NCBI RefSeq assembly: GCF_000293865.2
Contig: NZ_ALKN02000002.1
Coordinates: forward strand, 186,001 to 250,000
Direction: 5' to 3'
From: Limnohabitans sp. Rim28
GTDB lineage: Bacteria > Pseudomonadota > Gammaproteobacteria > Burkholderiales > Burkholderiaceae_C
DNA: 64,000 bases
The notes below the pieces were generated by a model. The model had not been told where the DNA came from. It did no database searches and worked only from the letters and a program-made list of their open reading frames with translations. A program made the translations under genes and the position numbers. Each line of letters opens with the position of its first letter. The stretch's first letter is position 1. Below are positions 1-7,695 of the stretch, piece by piece.

Positions 1-1
1 T

Positions 2-1075
2 CGTTCGCATCCCGAGTGGACGGTCCACTTGATCAACCTTTTCGATGTGATTGACCCCGAACACTACTATCAAAAATTGACGGGCTTTGCACCTGAGGAT
101 CTGTACAACCTCCGGCTGAAAAGAGGCTGGACAAGAGGACTGGCAACAGAACTCAAAATTTTCCAAGCCATGATTCGGCTTAGCCTGCCAAAGCTCAAAA
201 ATAAACTACAACTTTTTTGGCAAGCGACCCGACCCGACATGGTGGTCTCACTCGTTCCCAATTTCAACAAAGTCATGTACCAAGCATTGACAGAGGCGTT
301 ACCCAAAGTGCCCTATGTCACCGTCATCACAGACTTGGCAGACTACCCGCCCAACTTTTGGATAGAACCTGGCCAGGGCCAGCACATCATTTGCGGGACA
401 GAATTTGCTGCGTCACAAGCTTTGGCTTCAGGCTACGAACAAAAATGGATCACCAAAACATCAGGCATGATTTTGCGGCCTAGCTTTTATCGAAAACAGG
501 AAGTCAATCGACTGTTGCACTACAAAGAATTGGGGCTTGACACAGATCGCCCAACGGGTCTTGTCATGTTTGGTGGTAATGGGTCCAATGAAATGCTCAA
601 AATCTCCAAAGAACTATCTGCCCATCAGTTGATATTCATTTCGGGACACAACACCGATTTGACCAAAAGAATTGAGTCACAAACCACACTGGCGAGACAC
701 GTTGCCATGGGGTATGTCAAATATATGGATCACGTCATGCAGTTGAGTGATTACTTTGTGGGCAAACCAGGACCTGGTAGCTTGAGTGAAGCCGTGCACA
801 TGGGCTTGCCGGTCATCACATTTCGCAGCGCTGCCACCATGCCTCAGGAACGCTACAACACAGTTTGGGTGCAAGAAAACAAGCTCGGCAAAGTCATACC
901 CTCGATTCGAGAGTTGCGCTGTGCAGTTGAAGATCTTCTCAATGATCTACCGTTATTTCAACTCCATGTGCAAAAAATCAACAACACCGCTGTTTACGAG
1001 GTCGTTGAAGCCTTGAGTCGCATCATGCACAACAGCAGTGGGCAAGTTTTGAACAGCGATGCACCACAAAACTGA
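2..1075 (+). CDS. GT28-family glycosyltransferase, MGDG-synthase-like (5' end outside window)
   Basis: The reading frame is open from the first bases of the window, so the start lies upstream and about 357 C-terminal residues are visible. The C-terminal half contains GPGSLSEAVHMGLPVIT, which matches the nucleotide-sugar-binding GPGT-x-x-EA-x-x-x-GLP signature of GT28 enzymes such as monogalactosyldiacylglycerol synthases and MurG; the middle holds the FGGNGS turn expected at the start of the second Rossmann domain. Family knowledge says such enzymes transfer a sugar from a UDP-sugar to diacylglycerol at the cytoplasmic membrane face. Neighbours (psd, lplT, ugd, GT4, the pho/pst genes) make a phosphorus-free glycolipid made under phosphate limitation the likely product. 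The sugar donor cannot be read from sequence; MurG-like specificity is unlikely because there is no cell-wall gene context. Confidence 0.75.
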   Translation, partial: RSHPEWTVHLINLFDVIDPEHYYQKLTGFAPEDLYNLRLKRGWTRGLATELKIFQAMIRLSLPKLKNKLQLFWQATRPDMVVSLVPNFNKVMYQALTEALPKVPYVTVITDLADYPPNFWIEPGQGQHIICGTEFAASQALASGYEQKWITKTSGMILRPSFYRKQEVNRLLHYKELGLDTDRPTGLVMFGGNGSNEMLKISKELSAHQLIFISGHNTDLTKRIESQTTLARHVAMGYVKYMDHVMQLSDYFVGKPGPGSLSEAVHMGLPVITFRSAATMPQERYNTVWVQENKLGKVIPSIRELRCAVEDLLNDLPLFQLHVQKINNTAVYEVVEALSRIMHNSSGQVLNSDAPQN

Positions 1076-1111
1076 TGTACTCAAACTGAACCACATAGAT
1101 CACGAAAATTT

Positions 1112-1133
1112 CTTTCATCACGCTGTCACAGCC
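1112..1133 (+). promoter_or_regulatory. Candidate PhoB box before gene at 1174
   Basis: Two adjacent 11-bp units, CTTTCATCACG and CTGTCACAGCC, reproduce the CTGTCAT-N4-CTGTCAT layout of PhoB boxes. They lie about 40 bases before the ATG at 1174, on the same strand. Seen directly; PhoB binding is inferred. Confidence 0.6.
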
Positions 1134-1173
1134 ATCCGTGATATTGGGTTGATCACTTCAGTTGAAAGAAAGC

Positions 1174-1932
1174 ATGACTGCTCCACTCAAGAAAGTACTG
1201 ATCGTAGGAAGCGCCCCAGACGCAGTCAGAGCTTCTGAATGGGATACGTCCTTATTTACAAACACCCTTGTCATCAACAATGCTTGGAAAGCTTTTGCGT
1301 CATGGGATACGCTCATCTTTCCCGAAGATTTCCCCCAAGATAACCGTCCTGCATCGACTCAAATAGGTGGTAGGAGAATAGTGACCGCCAAAGAATTTGT
1401 ACCTGCACAAAACGACTTTGGTGGCTTTGTTTATGCCGGCGGAACCATGTGCTTCACAGCAGGCTATTGGGCACTTGGTGCACTTCAACCCGATGTCATT
1501 GCCTACCTGGGGTGTGACATGGTTTACGAAGCACAAGCGGGCAGCCAGACTCATTTTTATGGGCAAGGCAATGCAGACCCCTTAAGACCCGATGTCACGC
1601 TGCAAAGTCTGGAAGCCAAGTCGCTGCGATTGCTTGCATTGGCTCAAGACCAGGGCTGTAGCGTTGTGAACTTATCTCAGCGTCCAAAGTCTCGATTGAT
1701 GGTCCCCAGGGTCACGCTGCAAGCGCTTCAAGACCGTGACTACAAACCCAAAAAATTACCCATCAGCACACAGGCCGTCAAAGCTGCGCTGTTGGCTGAA
1801 TCGCAACTGGGTTACTGGGTGCCTTCTGGAAAATACTGGGAGGAGATTGAAAGATTCGACAAACTCAAACTCAGTCACATCGACTCGCTTTGGCTGGCTA
1901 CTGCTACACACACAGAATGCCAAGCCGCATAA
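1174..1932 (+). CDS. Unknown Rossmann-like protein in lipid/Pho locus
   Basis: I do not recognise this 252-residue protein with certainty. It opens with KKVLIVGSAPDA, a beta strand followed by a glycine-rich turn typical of nucleotide-binding Rossmann folds, then VINNAW and later YLGCDMVY and HFYGQGNADP. The general look (GSAPDA near the N terminus, a GCDM strand in the middle) resembles loosely the DUF115/sialyltransferase-like group, but that is only an impression. No signal peptide or membrane segment is evident. The ATG at 1174 is preceded by AGAAAG and preferred over an upstream in-frame TTG at 1162. It follows the GT28 gene by about 100 bases that contain a strong candidate PhoB box, so it is probably phosphate-regulated and co-transcribed with the small gene at 1966. 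A sugar- or lipid-related role is inference from context only. Confidence 0.55.
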   Translation: MTAPLKKVLIVGSAPDAVRASEWDTSLFTNTLVINNAWKAFASWDTLIFPEDFPQDNRPASTQIGGRRIVTAKEFVPAQNDFGGFVYAGGTMCFTAGYWALGALQPDVIAYLGCDMVYEAQAGSQTHFYGQGNADPLRPDVTLQSLEAKSLRLLALAQDQGCSVVNLSQRPKSRLMVPRVTLQALQDRDYKPKKLPISTQAVKAALLAESQLGYWVPSGKYWEEIERFDKLKLSHIDSLWLATATHTECQAA

Positions 1933-1965
1933 ACGCATGCACAGCACATCAACAGGAATCATGCA

Positions 1966-2250
1966 ATGAGCACTTCAAGATCGATCGTTTCACAACTCAA
2001 GCTGGAACCTGAATCCATATTGGCAGATAACGGCCTGCGATACAAATTCAAAGGTGGTGGATCACCGTTCCAAGATTCCGCCAACATGTCCACCATGAGT
2101 TGCTACCGCTGTGGACTTCACAAATCTCGGGCACTGGGCGTCTTTGTACGCTTATTGAACCAACGCTCGTTTGTGTGTCAAGACTGCTGCAACAAGCCCC
2201 GTTCATCACCGGCTCAGTCTGGCATGCGCAGCAAAGACTGCCCCATTTGA
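1966..2250 (+). CDS. Small CxxC/CxxCC zinc-ribbon-like protein
   Basis: This 94-residue protein has two cysteine pairs, CYRCG at about residues 46-50 and CQDCC at about 70-74, spaced as in a small zinc ribbon, plus a basic linker containing KSRALGVFVR. Function is unknown. Its last 21 or so codons lie in a segment (2184-2255) repeated at 18098-18169, which on the other strand is the 3' end of psd. The segment is readable as KPRSSPAQ...KDCPI here and as a near-identical string at the second copy. The natural C terminus could therefore be this shared sequence, if the gene and psd were once convergent neighbours. The start ATG follows the previous gene by 33 bases, so the two genes probably share a transcript. 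It could also be a spurious frame, but the paired CxxC motifs argue for a real gene. Confidence 0.5.
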   Translation: MSTSRSIVSQLKLEPESILADNGLRYKFKGGGSPFQDSANMSTMSCYRCGLHKSRALGVFVRLLNQRSFVCQDCCNKPRSSPAQSGMRSKDCPI

Positions 2251-2255
2251 ATACG
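2184..2255 (+). repeat. Left copy of imperfect direct repeat flanking the phn island
   Basis: These 72 bases match 18098-18169 without gaps at 67 positions, including an exact run of 46 bases (2210-2255 against 18124-18169). Weaker similarity continues to about 2300. Read on the minus strand the copy encodes GARIQMGQSLLRMPD followed by a stop, the C terminus of psd. A codon equivalent to Trp in the intact gene is TGA here, so this is a degraded psd remnant. Confidence 0.85.
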
Positions 2256-2310
2256 AGCGCCTAACGTAACCCCATCCGCTCACTTCAACCCGGCTGAAGC
2301 CATTGTTAAA
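2251..2310 (-). pseudogene. Fragment of psd 3' end (remnant)
   Basis: On the minus strand, upstream of the shared repeat, the frame reads GLK-stop-ADGVTLGARIQMG, aligning with GFEWADGVVSGARIQMG of the intact psd at 18128-19009. About 26 codons are recognisable in total (the last ones lie within the repeat copy ending at 2255). The internal TGA replaces a Trp codon. It marks the left scar of a rearrangement and cannot make a functional enzyme. Confidence 0.6.
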
Positions 2311-2337
2311 GGATGTATGTTGCATTTTTTGAAAGAA

Positions 2338-2886
2338 TCAAGATTTCATTTTTTGAAGGGCCAGTAACAAAGCTTGTCCCGCTTGATCTAGAGTTCCGTT
2401 GTTAGAAATCTCAATCACCCCCTGGGGCACCAAAAAGGCGCTTGCACGGACGATCCGTTGTTGGATTTGTTCGGGCGTTTCGCGCTGGCGCTGGATCAGG
2501 CGTTGCAATAGCGTCGCCGGGTCGGCGGTGATGTGCACCACTTGCAGGCCGGGGTGACTTTGCAAGGCTTGGGCCAAATGGCCGCGTGAGCCGTTGACCA
2601 ACACCCAGAGTCCTTGTTGTAGGCCTGCCAACTCTGTCCGGCGTATGCCGTAATGCAAACCGTTGGCATGCCATGACAGGGCAAATGCGTCTTGGCTGCG
2701 CAATGTTTCAAATCCTTGCTCATCGGTCTCTTCATGCACTTCGCCTCCAGCTGCTGCGGGCCGTGTGATTGTGCGCCGGGCCCAATGCACAGGCATATCT
2801 TTGGGCAAGTGCTTGCGCAACCAAACAAGCACACTGTCTTTGCCTGCACCCGATGGGCCCATTACATAAATAAGTCGTGAGTTCAT
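2338..2886 (-). CDS. phnN: PhnN, ribose 1,5-bisphosphate phosphokinase
   Basis: This 182-residue P-loop kinase starts with LIYVMGPSGAGKDSVL, the GPSGAGKDS Walker A variant typical of PhnN, and continues with the guanylate-kinase-like RRTITRP stretch. PhnN phosphorylates ribose 1,5-bisphosphate with ATP to give PRPP and so completes recovery of the ribose unit after C-P bond cleavage. Its ATG overlaps the stop of the DUF1045 gene by four bases (ATGA), so translation is probably coupled in a phnF-DUF1045-phnN minus-strand unit, divergent from phnG-M. The length is usual for the family. Confidence 0.92.
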   Translation of the reverse strand: MNSRLIYVMGPSGAGKDSVLVWLRKHLPKDMPVHWARRTITRPAAAGGEVHEETDEQGFETLRSQDAFALSWHANGLHYGIRRTELAGLQQGLWVLVNGSRGHLAQALQSHPGLQVVHITADPATLLQRLIQRQRETPEQIQQRIVRASAFLVPQGVIEISNNGTLDQAGQALLLALQKMKS

Positions 2887-3596
2887 CCGAGCAAATCCAT
2901 GGTCTCCAGTAACTCAAAATCGGCACCGGCTTGGGGTTCAATGAACAGTGCGATCTGCGCAAAACGGCACTCTGGCAGTGTTTCGAAACGCGCTTGTGCG
3001 GCTAGGAACAAGGCGGCTTTGACCTCAGGCGAGTACTTTCCGAGGGGACCACTCAAGGAGAGGTGAAACTGAAAGTGATCCAGCACCCACGGGTAGCCCC
3101 ACGCCAGCAACAAGCGGTCTTGTTCGGGCGTCAGTTGCGCTTGACGGCGTCTTGCCAACTCGGCATCAGACAATGGCTGGGCCAGAGGGTGCAGCTCTTG
3201 CACGCAGGCGGCAGCAGTGGCGTTCAGCTGGGCCAAGTCACCTTGAGGGCGCAGGGCCAAAAAACCACCTTGGTCGCTGACCCGCAGCGGCGCCAGGTCA
3301 AATGCGGGCCAGCGTTTGGAAAGCGCTTGCATGGCGTTGCGCAGGGCATCCAGACTTTGCCCGCTGGCCAAAGTAAAAGGTGCTTTAAGGGTGGCGTGCC
3401 AGCCGTAGCGGCGCGGGTCGGCGGTCAGGGTTTGCAATTGGGCCGGGGCTACGCCAGCAATGTCAGGCAAGGCATAAGTCGCCCCGCTGGCCGCGCAGCG
3501 CCCAAGCCATTGGCTGCCCGCTTCCCACCAGTCGCCGTAGACCTTGGGCACAAAATACACCGCGCAGCGGTGGGGCAAAGGGAGTTCAGAGTTCAT
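2883..3596 (-). CDS. DUF1045 phosphonate-operon 2H phosphoesterase
   Basis: This 237-residue protein carries the two H-x-[ST] motifs of the 2H phosphoesterase superfamily: HAT at residues 67-69 inside RRYGWHATLKAPF, and HLS at 178-180 inside HFQFHLSLSG. The family is the putative phosphonate metabolism protein (DUF1045) found in C-P lyase operons; known 2H enzymes open cyclic phosphates or oligonucleotide ends. No PhnP-type metallo-beta-lactamase is present in the window, yet the pathway needs a phosphodiesterase to open 5-phosphoribosyl-1,2-cyclic phosphate. I infer that this protein may take that step, fitting its coupling to phnN, which uses the product. It overlaps phnF (stop 3586, this start 3596) and phnN. 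Confidence 0.85.
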   Translation of the reverse strand: MNSELPLPHRCAVYFVPKVYGDWWEAGSQWLGRCAASGATYALPDIAGVAPAQLQTLTADPRRYGWHATLKAPFTLASGQSLDALRNAMQALSKRWPAFDLAPLRVSDQGGFLALRPQGDLAQLNATAAACVQELHPLAQPLSDAELARRRQAQLTPEQDRLLLAWGYPWVLDHFQFHLSLSGPLGKYSPEVKAALFLAAQARFETLPECRFAQIALFIEPQAGADFELLETMDLLG

Positions 3597-4416
3597 CGTT
3601 TTTCACCGTCAAGGTCACGCGGTCGCCTGCAAACCAAGCCAAAGCAAATTCAATGGGCACGCCCCCGGGGTCCACGTTCACGCTGCTGACCAGCAGCACT
3701 GGCCGCGTGTGCACTTGGCACAGCAGGGCCGCTACATCGGGGCTGGGCAGGCGGGCGCTGATGCGGCTTTCTTGTCGCTGGTAATCGTTCACGCCATGCT
3801 GAGCAAAGGCTTCGGTGATCGATCCGCTTTGGGCCACGGCATCTGCCAGTCCCGAAAAACGTGGCAACGGAAAGTAACGTTCGCTCACATGCAGGGGTTG
3901 CCCAGCGCCTTCGCCCAGCACTTGCAGGCACAGCAAGGGGCTGCCTACACCCACCTTGAGCGCTTGGGCTTGATCGGCCAGGGCCAGCACCGTGCGCGAT
4001 TGCAAGATTTGCAAGCCCCCGCGCACACCCGCTTGGGCCAGGTTTTGCCGATAGCGTGTGCGCTTGCCCAGCGCCAAGTCGACCGCAAACGCCTCGACAA
4101 ACGTGCCGCGCCCTTGTGTGGCGCGAACCAAACCGCGTTGACCCAAATGGGCCAAAGAGCGGCGAATGGTGTGGCGGTTGACGCCGAACTGCTCGGCCAA
4201 AACATGCTCAGAAGGCAAGCGTTCACCGGGCGTGTAGTGGCCTTGCCCAATCGCATTGGCCAATTGCTGTGCAATGCGCGACCAGTAACTGTCGCGCTCA
4301 GGTTGCGTAGCTCCCGCTTCTTCGTGATGCGGTGACTTGAGCGCTAAAGACGTGGCCAAAGAAGTCTCCAAAGAGGTCAACAAAAAAGATGCAGTTTTGT
4401 CATGAAAGCTACACAT
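3586..4416 (-). CDS. phnF: PhnF, GntR/HutC-family regulator of phosphonate genes
   Basis: The N-terminal winged-helix domain includes YTPGERLPSEHVLAEQFGVNRHTIRR in pieces typical of GntR regulators (PGERLPSE then VNRHTIRR), followed by a UTRA ligand-binding domain with LLCLQVLGEG and HVSERYFP. It belongs to the HutC subfamily and is expected to repress C-P lyase genes until a phosphonate-derived or phosphate signal is sensed. The chosen ATG (MCSFHDK) has no convincing Shine-Dalgarno, so the start is uncertain. A frame extending to 4473 would run across the palindrome at 4447-4458, which is more likely its operator. Divergent from phnG. Confidence 0.88.
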   Translation of the reverse strand: MCSFHDKTASFLLTSLETSLATSLALKSPHHEEAGATQPERDSYWSRIAQQLANAIGQGHYTPGERLPSEHVLAEQFGVNRHTIRRSLAHLGQRGLVRATQGRGTFVEAFAVDLALGKRTRYRQNLAQAGVRGGLQILQSRTVLALADQAQALKVGVGSPLLCLQVLGEGAGQPLHVSERYFPLPRFSGLADAVAQSGSITEAFAQHGVNDYQRQESRISARLPSPDVAALLCQVHTRPVLLVSSVNVDPGGVPIEFALAWFAGDRVTLTVKNDEL

Positions 4417-4419
4417 GGA

Positions 4420-4458
4420 TTGTCTAAGCTCACAACTGTGTTTGAGTTGTCTAGACAA
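4420..4458. promoter_or_regulatory. Candidate PhnF operator in phnF-phnG divergent region
   Basis: A perfect palindrome TTGTCTAGACAA sits at 4447-4458 with a related half site TTGTCTAAG at 4420-4428. The core GTCTAGAC fits the GT-N-TA-N-AC consensus of HutC-type regulators exactly. It lies between the starts of phnF and phnG and could control both. A weak PhoB-like pair (GTCAT at 4399, TACAC 11 bases on) lies next to it, but I do not rely on it. Confidence 0.6.
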
Positions 4459-4477
4459 GCGACAGGGTGCCACAACG

Positions 4478-4987
4478 ATGTTTCAATCATTTGACAATGC
4501 CCACATGCAACGGCCGACCACCCGTCCCGAGTGGATGGCTTTGCTGGCCCGAGCGCCGCAAAAACTGCTGGACGGTGCATTGCCCGCAAACACTGGCGCA
4601 TCGCCGCAATGGCTGCGCAAACCCGAAACCGGTTTGATGATGGTGCAGGGCCGTGCAGGCGGCACGGGCGAGCGGTTCAATTTGGGCGAGATCACCGTGA
4701 CCCGCTGTGCTTTGCGCTTGGCAGATGCAGATGCACAAGCCCCAGTGGGGGTGGCCTATGTGGTGGGGCGCAACCACCGACATGCACAACTGGCCGCGAT
4801 GGCCGATGCCCTGTTGCAAGACCCGGCGCACCGCGAGGCGCTGGAAGAAAAGCTGTTGAAGCCGGTGCGTGAATACCTGCAAAAGCAGCAGTACTTGCGC
4901 CACGAACGTGCCCAGACCACCAAGGTCGACTTTCTCACCGTGGCCCGCGAAGCCGGCCATGGTGACGGCGTGGGAGAAGAAGCATGA
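4478..4987 (+). CDS. phnG: PhnG, C-P lyase core subunit
   Basis: The protein contains TRPEWMALLARAP near the N terminus and the LGEITVTRCALRL stretch characteristic of PhnG. PhnG is a structural subunit of the PhnGHIJ complex and with PhnH and PhnI takes part in the attachment of the phosphonate to the C1' position of ATP ribose with release of adenine. Two starts are possible, ATG 4478 and ATG 4505; the first gives a length closer to the family. Its stop overlaps phnH by four bases, opening a tightly coupled operon phnGHIJ-GNAT-KLM. Confidence 0.92.
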   Translation: MFQSFDNAHMQRPTTRPEWMALLARAPQKLLDGALPANTGASPQWLRKPETGLMMVQGRAGGTGERFNLGEITVTRCALRLADADAQAPVGVAYVVGRNHRHAQLAAMADALLQDPAHREALEEKLLKPVREYLQKQQYLRHERAQTTKVDFLTVAREAGHGDGVGEEA

Positions 4988-5616
4988 ACACCCCCATCAT
5001 CAACGCCCCCGATTTGCAAAACATCGTGGCGGGGTTTGACCATGAGGCCTTTGGCAGCCAAACGGTGTTCCGTGTGGCGCTCGATGCTTTGTCGCATCCT
5101 GGCCGCGTGTTCGACATGCCCCTTGAAACCGCATTGCCGCGTGAGGGCCATGGCGCGGCAGCGGCCTTGTTATTGGGTTTGCTGGACGCCGACACCACCT
5201 TGTGGCTGTCCCCAACTTTGGCCAGCAGCGATGCGCCGGTCTGGTTGCGCTTTCACACTGGCTGCCAGATCGTGGCCGAGGCAGCGGCTGCGCAGTTTGT
5301 ATGGGTGGCGCAAGGTGACGACATGCCCCAGCTGAGCAGCCTGCAATTGGGCAGCGACGCTTACCCCGACCAATCGGCCACTTGCGTGCTCGAAGTCGAC
5401 AGCCTGCAGGGCGATGCCGGAGGCTGGCGCTTGCAAGGCCCCGGTATTCCGTCAGCGCGAAATGTGCACGTCCTCGGCTTACCCAGCGATTTCGCGGCGC
5501 AATGGACCGATAACCACGCCAGTTTCCCCAGGGGGGTGGACGTGTTTTTGAGCACCGCAACCCAAATGGCGGGCTTGCCGCGCACCACCCGCATCCTGAT
5601 TGATTCGGAGTCATGA
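4984..5616 (+). CDS. phnH: PhnH, C-P lyase core subunit
   Basis: This 210-residue protein matches PhnH: FRVALDALSHPGRVFDMP near the start in its usual form, TTLWLSP, and the C-terminal FPRGVDVFL segment. PhnH is a PLP-transferase-like fold without cofactor and a component of the PhnGHIJ complex that couples alkylphosphonate to ATP. It overlaps phnG by ATGA and ends two bases before the phnI ATG. Confidence 0.93.
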   Translation: MNTPIINAPDLQNIVAGFDHEAFGSQTVFRVALDALSHPGRVFDMPLETALPREGHGAAAALLLGLLDADTTLWLSPTLASSDAPVWLRFHTGCQIVAEAAAAQFVWVAQGDDMPQLSSLQLGSDAYPDQSATCVLEVDSLQGDAGGWRLQGPGIPSARNVHVLGLPSDFAAQWTDNHASFPRGVDVFLSTATQMAGLPRTTRILIDSES

Positions 5617-5617
5617 C

Positions 5618-6766
5618 ATGTACGTTGCCGTCAAAGGCGGGGAAACCGCCATCCTCAACAGCTACAAGTTGCTCGCCGCACAACGCCGTGGGGATCCTTT
5701 ACAGCCCGAGCTCACCGTGAGCCAGATCTGTCAGCAGCTCAAGTTGTCGGTGGACCGCGTCATGACCGAAGGCTCGGTGTACGACCCAGAGTTGGCTGCG
5801 CTAGCCATCAAGCAAGCCAGTGGCGACTTGGTCGAGGCCATCTTTTTGCTGCGTGCCTACCGTGCCACTTTGCCGCGTTTGGGCAACACCTGCCCGCTCG
5901 ACACCACGCACATGCAGCTGGACCGTCGCATCTCGGCCACCTTCAAAGACTTGCCCGGCGGGCAGGTCTTGGGCCCAACTTACGACTACACCCAGCGCCT
6001 GCTCGACTTCAGTTTGCTGGCCGAGGCGCAAACACTGGACAGCGCAGCAGGTGCTGAGCAAACAACGCCGACAGCGACCACGGCCCCCGTATCCGTTCCC
6101 CGTGTGGTGGACTTGCTCAACCAAGAAGGCTTGATCGAAAAATTTAACCCACTGGCGGGAGACCCCGCACCCTCCGATTTGACGCGTGAGCCGCTGCGCT
6201 TTCCGGCCGGTCGCGCCACCCGATTGCAAAACCTGGCACGGGGTGACGAGGGCTTTTTGTTGGCCATGGCCTATTCGACCCAGCGCGGTTATTCACACAC
6301 CCACCCTTTTGTGGGCGAGGTGCGCTTGGGCCAAGTGGCGGTCGAGATTGAACCCGAAGAGCTGGGATTCGCCATCTCGATTGGTGACATCGAGATCACA
6401 GAGTGCGAGATGGTCAACCAATTTGGCGGCAGCAAGACCGAGCCCCCAAAATTCACCCGCGGCTACGGTCTGGCCTTCGGTCACAGCGAGCGCAAAGCCA
6501 TGGCCATGAGCTTGGTCGACCGTGCCTTACGTTCCGACGAGTTGGGCGAAGCCATCGAGTCGCCCGCCCAAATGCAGGAATTCGTTCTCTCGCACAGCGA
6601 CAGCTTGGAGGCCTCAGGCTTTGTACAGCACCTGAAGTTGCCGCACTACGTTGATTTTCAGTCTGAGCTGGAGCTGGTGCGCAAGATGCGCTCGCAGCGC
6701 CATGAGCAGCAAGTTGTGCCCACTCATGCCACCCCAGCCGACACCCGCCTGAAGGAAACCCCATGA
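5618..6766 (+). CDS. phnI: PhnI, C-P lyase nucleosidase/transferase subunit
   Basis: It starts MYVAVKGGETAI, the conserved PhnI N terminus, and contains HTHPFVGEVRLG and YGLAFGHSERKAMAMSLVD in recognisable pieces. In E. coli PhnI alone is a nucleosidase, and with G, H and L it displaces adenine from ATP by the phosphonate to give 5-triphosphoribosyl-1-phosphonate. The ATG at 5618 was chosen because it sits directly after the phnH stop and gives the conserved N terminus; an upstream in-frame start at 5600 is within phnH. It overlaps phnJ by ATGA. Confidence 0.95.
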   Translation: MYVAVKGGETAILNSYKLLAAQRRGDPLQPELTVSQICQQLKLSVDRVMTEGSVYDPELAALAIKQASGDLVEAIFLLRAYRATLPRLGNTCPLDTTHMQLDRRISATFKDLPGGQVLGPTYDYTQRLLDFSLLAEAQTLDSAAGAEQTTPTATTAPVSVPRVVDLLNQEGLIEKFNPLAGDPAPSDLTREPLRFPAGRATRLQNLARGDEGFLLAMAYSTQRGYSHTHPFVGEVRLGQVAVEIEPEELGFAISIGDIEITECEMVNQFGGSKTEPPKFTRGYGLAFGHSERKAMAMSLVDRALRSDELGEAIESPAQMQEFVLSHSDSLEASGFVQHLKLPHYVDFQSELELVRKMRSQRHEQQVVPTHATPADTRLKETP

Positions 6767-7695
6767 ATTCCCCCAGCGAATCGCCAGCAGTGGCTGACCT
6801 GAGCGAAGCCTTGCCGCAGCGCACCGCGCCTGACGTGAACTTCGCGTACTTGGACGAGCGAACCAAACGCATGATCCGCCGCGCCATCTTGAAGGCCTTG
6901 GCCATCCCGGGTTACCAAGTGCCGTTTGGTTCGCGAGAGATGCCTCTACCCTACGGCTGGGGGACGGGCGGTATCCAGGTCACCGCTTCGGTGATTGGCC
7001 CGCAAGACGTGCTCAAGGTCATTGACCAAGGCTCGGACGACACCGTCAACGCGGTCAACATCCGCCGCTTTTTTGAGCGCACAGCGGGCGTGAACACCAC
7101 CACCCGCACGCATGAGGCGACGCTGATCCAGACGCGCCACCGCATTCCCGAAAAGCCCTTGACCGAGGGCCAAATCATCGTGTACCAAGTACCGGTGCCC
7201 GAGCCCATGCAGCGCCTGGAGCCACGCGAGACCGAAACCCGCACCTTGCACGGCTTGGCCGAATACGGCTTGATGCATGTGAAGCTCTACGAAGACATCG
7301 CCCGCTATGGCCACATCGCCACCACCTACGACTACCCGGTCACGGTGAACCAGCGTTACATCATGTCGCCCTCGCCGATTCCGAAGTTCGACAACCCCAA
7401 AATGCACATGAACCCGGCGCTGCAGCTGTTTGGCGCTGGCCGAGAAAAGCGCATTTACGCAGTCCCGCCTTACACCCCGGTTGAAAGCTTGGCGTTTGAT
7501 GACTACCCGTTCGAGGTGCAAAAGTGGAACGCCGCTTGTACGCAGTGCGGCGCCAACGACTCGTTCTTAGATGAAGTCATCATCGACGACTCGGGCGCTC
7601 GCATGCATGTGTGCTCTGACTCGGATTACTGCCAAACCCGTCAGGACGACGCAGTCAACGTGAGACTCGCAGCGACGGGAGAGTTGGCGACATGA
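6763..7695 (+). CDS. phnJ: PhnJ, radical-SAM C-P lyase
   Basis: PhnJ cleaves the carbon-phosphorus bond of 5-phosphoribosyl-1-phosphonate by radical SAM chemistry. The four conserved cysteines are at residues 259, 262, 284 and 290 (CTQC and CSDSDYC); their spacing equals that of E. coli Cys241, 244, 266 and 272, so both the iron-sulfur ligands and the catalytic Cys272 equivalent are kept. The glycyl-radical Gly32 equivalent is Gly50 in PGYQVPFGSREMP. The N terminus is about 18 residues longer than in E. coli. All catalytic features are intact, so the lyase should be active. Confidence 0.97.
   Translation: MNSPSESPAVADLSEALPQRTAPDVNFAYLDERTKRMIRRAILKALAIPGYQVPFGSREMPLPYGWGTGGIQVTASVIGPQDVLKVIDQGSDDTVNAVNIRRFFERTAGVNTTTRTHEATLIQTRHRIPEKPLTEGQIIVYQVPVPEPMQRLEPRETETRTLHGLAEYGLMHVKLYEDIARYGHIATTYDYPVTVNQRYIMSPSPIPKFDNPKMHMNPALQLFGAGREKRIYAVPPYTPVESLAFDDYPFEVQKWNAACTQCGANDSFLDEVIIDDSGARMHVCSDSDYCQTRQDDAVNVRLAATGELAT

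Noticed and set aside
4397..4415. PhoB-like pair before phnG
   Set aside because: Only one good half site (GTCAT); the second (TACAC) is poor. The PhnF palindrome explains this region better.
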